The notes beneath the pieces were generated by a model, which saw only the letters and a list, made by a program, of their open reading frames with translations, made no database searches and was not told the DNA's origin. Of a stretch of 11,218 bases of DNA, positions 6,509 to 11,218 are shown piece by piece. Each line of letters starts with the position of its first letter. Position 1 is the stretch's first letter. Source of the DNA: Clostridiales bacterium UBA3277 (GTDB lineage: Bacteria; Bacillota; Clostridia; Oscillospirales; Oscillospiraceae); NCBI GenBank assembly GCA_002362145.1, contig DETX01000126.1:1-11218 (forward strand). Reading direction: 5' to 3'. A program made the translations under genes and the position numbers.

Positions 6509-7354
6509 TTATTCGGCGGCAAAGAACGCCACCGCTACCGCGCCGGGACCCGCGTGGGTGCCCACAACACTGCCCACAATGGAGCAGGGCGGCTCCATGC
6601 CGCAGGGCGCCCAGAGGTCACGATTTTCCGCCATGTACTGGCGGAGCATGGTATCATCCAGGCCGGTGAAGCCAAGCTGCAACGGCATCTGATAATCCAC
6701 ACCGCCGCTCTGGGCAATGAGCTTCGTCAGCTGGGCGCTGGACTGCCTGGCGCCCCGGGCCTTGCCCACCAGCCTGACCTCCCCATCTTCAATGGCAATG
6801 ATGGGCTTGATGTTTAAAAGCCCGCCGGCAAAGGCCACCGTGGGCGAAACCCGGCCGCCCCGTTTCAGGTATTCCAGGGTATCCACCACGGCGTAAAGCC
6901 GGACTTTGTCCCGCGCTCTGATCAGGGTATCGGCAATCTCGCCGCCGGTCATGCCGGTGTCCGCCAGTTTCAGGGCGTATTCCACCAAAATAGCTGCGCC
7001 AATGGTCACCGTCCGGCTGTCCACCACAAATACCCTCCCGGGGTGATTTTCCGCGGCAATGGAGGCGCTCTGATAGGTACCGGAAAGCCGGGAGGAGATG
7101 GTCACGCACACCACGCTGTCCCCCTGGGCCAGGGCGGCCTCGTAGGCCTGCTCAAAGGCATAGGGCGTGGGCTGGCTGGTGGTGGGGAGGGTGTCCCCGG
7201 ATGTCAGCTTTTCATAGAATTCCTCTTTGGTGATGTCCACGCCTTCCTCATAGTCCGTGTCTCCAAAGTGGAGCGTCAGGTTCACTCTGGAGACGCGCCG
7301 GGCAGCTTCCGGGGTCAAATCCGCTGTGGAATCGGTCATAATGATCACGCTCAT
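6509..7354 (-). CDS. DegV-family fatty-acid-binding protein
   Basis: A 281-residue cytoplasmic protein, the usual DegV length. It starts with the typical TDSTADL (7-13), has TTSQP (58-62) whose Thr/Ser region binds the fatty-acid carboxylate in the family, SSRLSGTYQSA (87-97), LEYLKRGGR (160-168), and the C-terminal THAGPGAVAV (266-275). DegV/FakB proteins present a bound fatty acid to the kinase FakA for phosphorylation and entry into phospholipid synthesis. No FakA-like gene is in the window, so whether this copy acts as a FakB is open. Its ATG overlaps the stop of the marR gene (ATGA) and lies behind AGGAGG, so the two are translated together and probably share a purpose. Confidence 0.93.
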   Translation of the reverse strand: MSVIIMTDSTADLTPEAARRVSRVNLTLHFGDTDYEEGVDITKEEFYEKLTSGDTLPTTSQPTPYAFEQAYEAALAQGDSVVCVTISSRLSGTYQSASIAAENHPGRVFVVDSRTVTIGAAILVEYALKLADTGMTGGEIADTLIRARDKVRLYAVVDTLEYLKRGGRVSPTVAFAGGLLNIKPIIAIEDGEVRLVGKARGARQSSAQLTKLIAQSGGVDYQMPLQLGFTGLDDTMLRQYMAENRDLWAPCGMEPPCSIVGSVVGTHAGPGAVAVAFFAAE

Positions 7355-7821
7355 GTTGTTTCCTCCTGTTCATCCTGCGGTTCCAGACCCGTTTTGCCCA
7401 GGGTATGGAGCCGCTGGGCAATGTGGTCCAAAACCTGATAAAGTCTCTCAAGCTGTCCGGCGCTGAGCCCCTCCCCTGCCAGTTCCACGGCAAGCTGGGC
7501 CCGTTTTCCGATGGAGGCGGCAACTTTTCGGCCTGCCTCTGTCAGCTGCAGGTTTGCCCGATACCGGCTGGCGCCCGCACGGCGCACCAGCCCCGCCTGT
7601 TCCAGTTCCGCCACTGTCCGGGAGATTGCCGCCTTATCCTTCTCGCACAGCTGGGCCAGCCGCGCCGCGGGGATTCCCTCCGGGAAACGGCCAATGGTGA
7701 GAAGGCTCTGGGCGCAGGGGCCCGTCAGGCCGCATTTGGCCATTTCCGTCCGCTCAATGCGCTGGATCTCCCGGGATATGCTGGCGATGGACGTGCTGAA
7801 GCGCTCATATTTTCCGGACAT
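7351..7821 (-). CDS. MarR-family transcriptional regulator
   Basis: A 156-residue dimeric DNA-binding protein of typical MarR length. The winged helix-turn-helix spans roughly 40-100: IPAARLAQLCEKDKAAISRTVAELEQAGLV, with recognition helix about 63-73 and wing RAGASRYRANLQLT (81-94). N- and C-terminal helices would form the dimer interface. Cysteines at 30, 36 and 59 are present, but no known redox-sensor pattern is claimed. The ATG at 7821 is chosen because it follows AAGGAGGTGCGGAA and homologues begin near here; the reading frame stays open far upstream across the promoter and into antisense of pyrC, which is not credible. It is first gene of a two-gene operon with degV, and probably represses it through the two GTTGA-N4-TCAAC sites upstream. 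Confidence 0.93.
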   Translation of the reverse strand: MSGKYERFSTSIASISREIQRIERTEMAKCGLTGPCAQSLLTIGRFPEGIPAARLAQLCEKDKAAISRTVAELEQAGLVRRAGASRYRANLQLTEAGRKVAASIGKRAQLAVELAGEGLSAGQLERLYQVLDHIAQRLHTLGKTGLEPQDEQEETT

Positions 7822-7835
7822 TTCCGCACCTCCTT

Positions 7836-7849
7836 GTTGACGCATCAAC
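7836..7849. promoter_or_regulatory. Palindromic operator candidate 1 for the MarR protein
   Basis: GTTGA-CGCA-TCAAC, a perfect 5-bp inverted repeat with a 4-bp spacer. It lies in the transcribed leader, between the predicted start (near 7854) and the marR ribosome binding site. It has the same arms as the site at 7877-7890, and the repetition is the main evidence. Confidence 0.72.
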
Positions 7850-7860
7850 GTCTTTCGGAG

Positions 7861-7889
7861 ATGATACCAGATAATCGTTGATTTGTCAA
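7861..7889 (-). promoter_or_regulatory. Strong sigma-A promoter of marR-degV
   Basis: On the minus strand a perfect -35 TTGACA (7889-7884), a 17-bp spacer, and TATCAT (7866-7861, 5 of 6), preceded by TGG, an extended -10 element. Predicted start near 7854. The -35 box is buried in operator candidate 2. Confidence 0.85.
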
Positions 7890-7890
7890 C
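7877..7890. promoter_or_regulatory. Palindromic operator candidate 2, overlapping the marR -35 box
   Basis: GTTGA-TTTG-TCAAC, identical arms and spacing to the site at 7836-7849, with centres 41 bp apart (about four helical turns, so on one face of the DNA). It covers the -35 box, so a bound dimer would block RNA polymerase. Confidence 0.75.
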
Positions 7891-7936
7891 TTCTTTTTCT
7901 TCTCCCTGTTTTTCGGAAAACCCGATTATTTTGTGC

Positions 7937-7965
7937 TTGACATTTTGGGCGGTCCATGATATGAT
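7937..7965 (+). promoter_or_regulatory. Promoter of the pyrC-carB operon
   Basis: Perfect -35 TTGACA (7937-7942), a 17-bp spacer, and TATGAT (7960-7965, 5 of 6). The start would fall near A7971/G7972, giving a leader of about 87 nt before the pyrC ATG. It is divergent from the marR promoter, with 47 bp between the two -35 boxes. Confidence 0.85.
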
Positions 7966-7978
7966 TACCCAGATAACT

Positions 7979-8029
7979 ACGGCAGTCCGCCGCACAACCG
8001 ATCTTGCCGTTCCCGGCAGGATATTTTTT
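7979..8029 (+). promoter_or_regulatory. Transcription attenuator in the pyrC leader
   Basis: The leader holds an intrinsic terminator: stem ATCTTGCCG (8001-8009) with CGGCAGGAT (8014-8022, one G-U), loop TTCC, then six T at 8024-8029. ACGGCA (7979-7984) can instead pair with TGCCGT (8005-8010), using the left arm of the terminator, so it is a possible antiterminator. A short hairpin CGGC-AGTCC-GCCG (7980-7992) would compete with that. Three mutually exclusive structures are the layout of PyrR-type pyrimidine attenuation, but I do not see the conserved PyrR loop, so the sensor is unknown. Pyrimidine control is inferred from the gene downstream. Confidence 0.72.
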
Positions 8030-8058
8030 AAGCAACGAGACACGAAAGGAGAACTTCT

Positions 8059-9273
8059 ATGGCACAGCAGCTGAGAGCCAGGGTCATCACCGCTTCCCTG
8101 GGAGCCGTGTTTTCTCAGGCGGTGGTTTCTTCTTTTTCCGAAGACGCGCTTTCCATTTTCAATTCTCCTGAATATGTGATTTTTCCCGGCTTTTGTGATG
8201 TGCATGTGCATTTCAGAGAGCCGGGTTTTTCTTATAAGGAGACCATCGCCTCCGGCAGCCGGGCGGCGGCCCGGGGCGGCTACACGGCGGTGTGCACCAT
8301 GCCGAATCTGAACCCCGTGCCGGACAGCGTGGAGCACTTGCAGCGGCAGCTGGACTTGATTCATGACACCGCCTGCATCCATGTCTATCCCTACGGCGCC
8401 ATCACCGTGGGGGAACAGGGAGAGATGCTTGCCGACCTTGCCGGAATGGCGCCCAATGTCGCCGGATTCTCCGACGACGGCCGGGGAGTTCAGAGCAGGG
8501 CGATGATGCGTCAGGCCATGCTCACCGCCAAGGCCCTGGGGAAGCCCATTGTGGCCCACTGTGAGGACAATTCCCTTCTCCGGGGCGGCTGCATCCACGA
8601 CGGGAACTACGCCAAAGCCCACGGCCACTTGGGGATCTGCTCCGAAAGCGAATGGGGGCAGATTGCCCGGGATCTGGAGCTGGTCCGGGAGACCGGGGTC
8701 AGCTACCATGTCTGCCATATTTCCACCAGGGAAAGCGTGGACCTGATCCGCAGGGCCAAGGCAGAGGGGCTTGACGTGACCTGCGAAACCGGCCCCCACT
8801 ACCTTACTATGGACGACAGCCAGCTTCAGGAGGACGGACGGTTTAAAATGAATCCCCCTCTGCGGGATAAGCGGGACCGGGAAGCGCTCATCGAAGGGCT
8901 TCTGGACGGGACCATTGACATGATCGCCACCGACCACGCGCCCCACTCCGCCGCGGAAAAATCCAGGGGGCTGGAAAAGAGCGCCTTCGGCGTGGTGGGC
9001 ATTGAGACGGCCTTCCCCATTTTGTATACCTATCTGGTAAGGCCCGGAATTCTGCCCCTGGACAAGCTGCTGCAGCTGCTGGTGGTGAATCCCAGGAAGC
9101 GGTTCGGCCTTCCCCTGGGCTGCGACTACAGCGTCTGGGACCTAAACGCCCAGTATGAAATTGACCCCAAAGACTTCCTCTCCCTGGGCAGGGCAACCCC
9201 CTTCGCAGGCTGGCAGGTCTGCGGAAAATGTATGGCCACCGTCTGCGACGGAAAGCTGGTTTATCAATCTTAA
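8059..9273 (+). CDS. pyrC: Dihydroorotase, class I
   Basis: A 404-residue cytoplasmic zinc amidohydrolase that closes N-carbamoyl-aspartate to dihydroorotate in pyrimidine synthesis. The TIM-barrel metal site is visible: H49 and H51 with R53 in DVHVHFREPG (47-56), D139/D140 in GFSDDG (the aspartate that bridges metals in class I enzymes, in place of a carboxylated lysine), H167 (AHCED), H217 and H220 (HVCHIS), and D292 in ATDHAPH. The NPPLR (265-269) and GVVGIETAFP (311-320) stretches are typical. ATG 8059 follows AAAGGAG. The region before the HxH motif is about 48 residues and does not show the usual N-terminal IKNGRVIDP-like strand pattern; it is also AT-richer than the rest. It is first in an operon with carB (49-bp gap) and preceded by an attenuator. 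Confidence 0.95.
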   Translation: MAQQLRARVITASLGAVFSQAVVSSFSEDALSIFNSPEYVIFPGFCDVHVHFREPGFSYKETIASGSRAAARGGYTAVCTMPNLNPVPDSVEHLQRQLDLIHDTACIHVYPYGAITVGEQGEMLADLAGMAPNVAGFSDDGRGVQSRAMMRQAMLTAKALGKPIVAHCEDNSLLRGGCIHDGNYAKAHGHLGICSESEWGQIARDLELVRETGVSYHVCHISTRESVDLIRRAKAEGLDVTCETGPHYLTMDDSQLQEDGRFKMNPPLRDKRDREALIEGLLDGTIDMIATDHAPHSAAEKSRGLEKSAFGVVGIETAFPILYTYLVRPGILPLDKLLQLLVVNPRKRFGLPLGCDYSVWDLNAQYEIDPKDFLSLGRATPFAGWQVCGKCMATVCDGKLVYQS

Positions 9274-9322
9274 CAACCCGCAACTTTGACATACCACAAA
9301 AACTTAGGAGGACTTTTCGATT

Positions 9323-11218
9323 ATGGCAAAGAGAACAGACATCAAGAAGATTCTCATCATCGGCTCCGGCCCCATCGTCATCGGCCAGGCGGCGGAATTT
9401 GACTACGCCGGCACCCAGGCCTGTCTGGCCCTGAAGGAAGAGGGCTACGAGGTGGTGCTGTGCAACTCGAACCCCGCCACCATCATGACCGACACCATCA
9501 TTGCCGACAAGGTCTACATGGAGCCCCTGACCCTGGAATATGTGGCAAAGATCATCCGCTATGAGCGTCCTGACGCCATCATTCCCGGCATCGGCGGCCA
9601 GACGGGACTGAATCTTGCCATGCAGCTGGAAAAGAAGGGCATTCTGAAAGAGTGCCGGGTGAAGCTCCTGGGCACCTCCAGCGAGTCCATTGAGCGGGCC
9701 GAGGACCGGGAGCTTTTCAAGGAGCTGTGCCAGTCCATCGGTGAGCCGGTCATTCCCTCCGAGATCACCTACTCCATCGAGGAAGCCAAGGAGGCCGCAA
9801 ACCGCATCGGCTACCCTGTTGTCCTCCGTCCTGCCTTTACCCTGGGCGGCACCGGCGGCGGCTTTGCCTACAGTGAGGAGGAGCTGGTGGAAGTCGGCCT
9901 GAACGCCTTCTCCCTCTCCCCTGTCCACCAGGTGCTCATTGAAAAGTCTGTGAAGGGCTATAAAGAAATCGAGTTTGAGGTCATGCGGGACAGCAATGAC
10001 CATGCCATCACCATCTGCGGCATGGAAAACATCGATCCCGTGGGCGTCCACACCGGCGACTCCATGGTGGTGGCCCCCATCATGACCCTCAACGACCACG
10101 ATCTCAAGATGCTCAATGACTCCGCCATTAAGATCATCCGGGAGCTGAAAATCGAAGGCGGCTGCAACGTCCAGTTCGCCCTGAACCCCAGCTCCTCCGA
10201 GTACTTCCTCATTGAGGTCAACCCCCGGGTTTCCCGGTCCTCCGCCCTGGCCTCCAAGGCCTCCGGCTACCCCATCGCCCGGGTCACCGCCAAGATTGCC
10301 GTGGGCATGGCTCTGGAAGATATCAAGATTGCCAACACCAACGCCGCCTTTGAGCCCAGCCTGGACTATGTCATTGCCAAGCTGCCCCGGTTCCCCTTCG
10401 ATAAGTTCGCCACCGCCACCAACAAGCTGGGCACTCAGATGAAGGCCACCGGCGAGGTCATGGGCATCGGCTCCAACCTGGAAGAAGCCCTTCTCAAGGG
10501 CGTCCGCTCTCTGGAAATCGGCGCCAATCACCTGTACCTGGCCAAGTTCGACCACATGGCCACCGGGGAGCTGCTGGAATATATCCGGGAATTCCGCTCT
10601 GACAACTTCTTCGCCATCGCAGAGCTGTTCCGCCGGGGCGCTTCCCTGGAGCAGATTCAGGAAATCACCCAGATTACCCCCTATTTCCTGGAATCCGTCC
10701 GCAAAATTACCAACATGGAAGCAAAGCTCCGGGAAAACGCCTGCGACCTGGCCCTTCTGAAACAGGCCAAGGAAATGGGCTTCGGCGATCCCATCATCGG
10801 AAAGCTCTGGAACCGCAGCGAGCTGGAAATTTACAATCTGCGCAAGGAGCAGGCTCTGTCCCCCGCCTTCCGGATGGTGGACACCTGCCATACAAACGCC
10901 TATATCCCCTACTTCTATTCCTCCTACGAGGGAGCCAATGAGTCCCGGCTCACCGACCGGAAGAAGATCGTGGTGCTGGGCGCCGGCCCCATCCGCATCG
11001 GCCAGGGTGTGGAATTCGACTACTCCACCGTCCACGCCGTCATGACCATCAAAAACGCCGGTTACGAGGCCATCATCATCAACAACAACCCCGAAACCGT
11101 CTCCACCGACTACACCACCGCCGATAAGCTGTACTTTGAGCCTCTGACTCCCGAGGACGTGATGAACATCATCGACTTCGAGAAGCCCGACGGCGTCATT
11201 GCCTCCCTGGGCGGCCAG
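9323..11218 (+). CDS. carB: Carbamoyl-phosphate synthase large subunit, 5' part (runs off the window)
   Basis: The first 632 codons of a protein usually about 1,070 residues. With the small glutaminase subunit CarA, it makes carbamoyl phosphate from bicarbonate, ammonia and two ATP for pyrimidine and arginine synthesis. The N-terminal half (carboxyphosphate domain) is complete: [20 protein letters not shown] (14-33), ATP-grasp residues R129, R169, the glycine loop TLGGTGGG (173-180), E215, Q284, E298 and N300 in [16 protein letters not shown]. The oligomerisation region follows (about 400-545), and the second synthetase unit starts at K547 with [18 protein letters not shown]. The frame is open to the last base. 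ATG 9323 follows AGGAGG (9306-9311) at an 11-bp spacing, slightly long. No carA lies between pyrC and carB. Confidence 0.97.
   Translation, partial: MAKRTDIKKILIIGSGPIVIGQAAEFDYAGTQACLALKEEGYEVVLCNSNPATIMTDTIIADKVYMEPLTLEYVAKIIRYERPDAIIPGIGGQTGLNLAMQLEKKGILKECRVKLLGTSSESIERAEDRELFKELCQSIGEPVIPSEITYSIEEAKEAANRIGYPVVLRPAFTLGGTGGGFAYSEEELVEVGLNAFSLSPVHQVLIEKSVKGYKEIEFEVMRDSNDHAITICGMENIDPVGVHTGDSMVVAPIMTLNDHDLKMLNDSAIKIIRELKIEGGCNVQFALNPSSSEYFLIEVNPRVSRSSALASKASGYPIARVTAKIAVGMALEDIKIANTNAAFEPSLDYVIAKLPRFPFDKFATATNKLGTQMKATGEVMGIGSNLEEALLKGVRSLEIGANHLYLAKFDHMATGELLEYIREFRSDNFFAIAELFRRGASLEQIQEITQITPYFLESVRKITNMEAKLRENACDLALLKQAKEMGFGDPIIGKLWNRSELEIYNLRKEQALSPAFRMVDTCHTNAYIPYFYSSYEGANESRLTDRKKIVVLGAGPIRIGQGVEFDYSTVHAVMTIKNAGYEAIIINNNPETVSTDYTTADKLYFEPLTPEDVMNIIDFEKPDGVIASLGGQ

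Noticed and set aside
7961..8058. Possible leader peptide in the pyrC leader
   Set aside because: The only in-frame ATG (7961) lies in the -10 box and would not be transcribed, and its frame runs past the pyrC start without a nearby stop, so translation-coupled attenuation of the pyrBI type is not supported.
7822..8946. Upstream extension of the marR frame to a 531-residue protein
   Set aside because: The extension crosses the marR promoter, both operators and the pyrC promoter and then runs antisense to pyrC. The ATG at 7821 has an ideal ribosome binding site and gives a normal MarR length.
9287..9322. TTTGACATACC before carB as an internal promoter
   Set aside because: The TTGACA-like box has no acceptable -10 at 16-18 bp; that position falls on the AGGAGG ribosome binding site of carB.
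8888..11035. A 715-codon open frame on the minus strand, antisense to carB and the end of pyrC
   Set aside because: It has no recognisable domain and low-complexity Gly/His/Val composition, and it mirrors strongly conserved carB codons. Long antisense frames are expected in GC-rich genes that avoid TTA, CTA and TCA codons.

Overview
The window is a compact stretch of chromosome, GC-rich by eye. It most likely comes from an anaerobic Firmicute of the class Clostridia. A GC-rich gut lineage such as the Oscillospiraceae is a guess from codon use and gene style, not from a match. Evidence for Firmicutes: strong AGGAGG-type ribosome binding sites, sigma-A promoters with TTGACA -35 boxes, hairpin-plus-U-tract terminators, a YtrA-type GntR/ABC cassette, a DegV protein, and a CcdA/TlpA pair with no cytochrome c genes. 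All genes look like ordinary vertically inherited core or near-core genes. I see no insertion sequence, phage, tRNA, rRNA or CRISPR.

Layout. (1) Positions 1-3007, plus strand: the 3' part of an archaeal-type cofactor-independent phosphoglycerate mutase (apgM-like), then serC and serA. This is a serine-synthesis operon without a recognisable serB in view. Two hairpins (3011-3087) close it and separate it from the converging genes that follow. (2) Positions 3090-5017, minus strand: a self-contained cassette of GntR/YtrA-type repressor, ABC ATPase and ABC-2-like permease. The genes overlap (ATGA, then 19 bp). A clear promoter is overlapped by a 13-bp-arm inverted repeat that is a good candidate auto-operator. 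(3) Positions 5028-6391, minus strand: ccdA then a membrane-anchored TlpA/ResA thioredoxin, a reductant-export pair with its own promoter and terminator. (4) Positions 6393-7890, minus strand: a MarR-family regulator overlapping a DegV fatty-acid-binding protein gene by ATGA. The promoter region carries two copies of GTTGA-N4-TCAAC 41 bp apart. The 3' region carries an unexplained 66-bp imperfect inverted repeat before the terminator. (5) Positions 7937-11218, plus strand: a divergent promoter, a leader containing an intrinsic terminator and a competing pairing (transcription attenuator), then pyrC and the first 632 codons of carB, which runs off the right edge.

How the genes work together: regions 1 and 5 are biosynthetic operons (serine; early pyrimidine synthesis). 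Regions 2 and 4 are regulator-first operons that probably control themselves. Region 3 moves reducing power across the membrane. The most interesting signals are non-coding: the pyr leader attenuator, the paired MarR operators linked to a fatty-acid-binding protein, the YtrA-type operator over the -10 box, and the unexplained inverted repeat after degV. I did not find a convincing new multi-gene system; the genes belong to known families.
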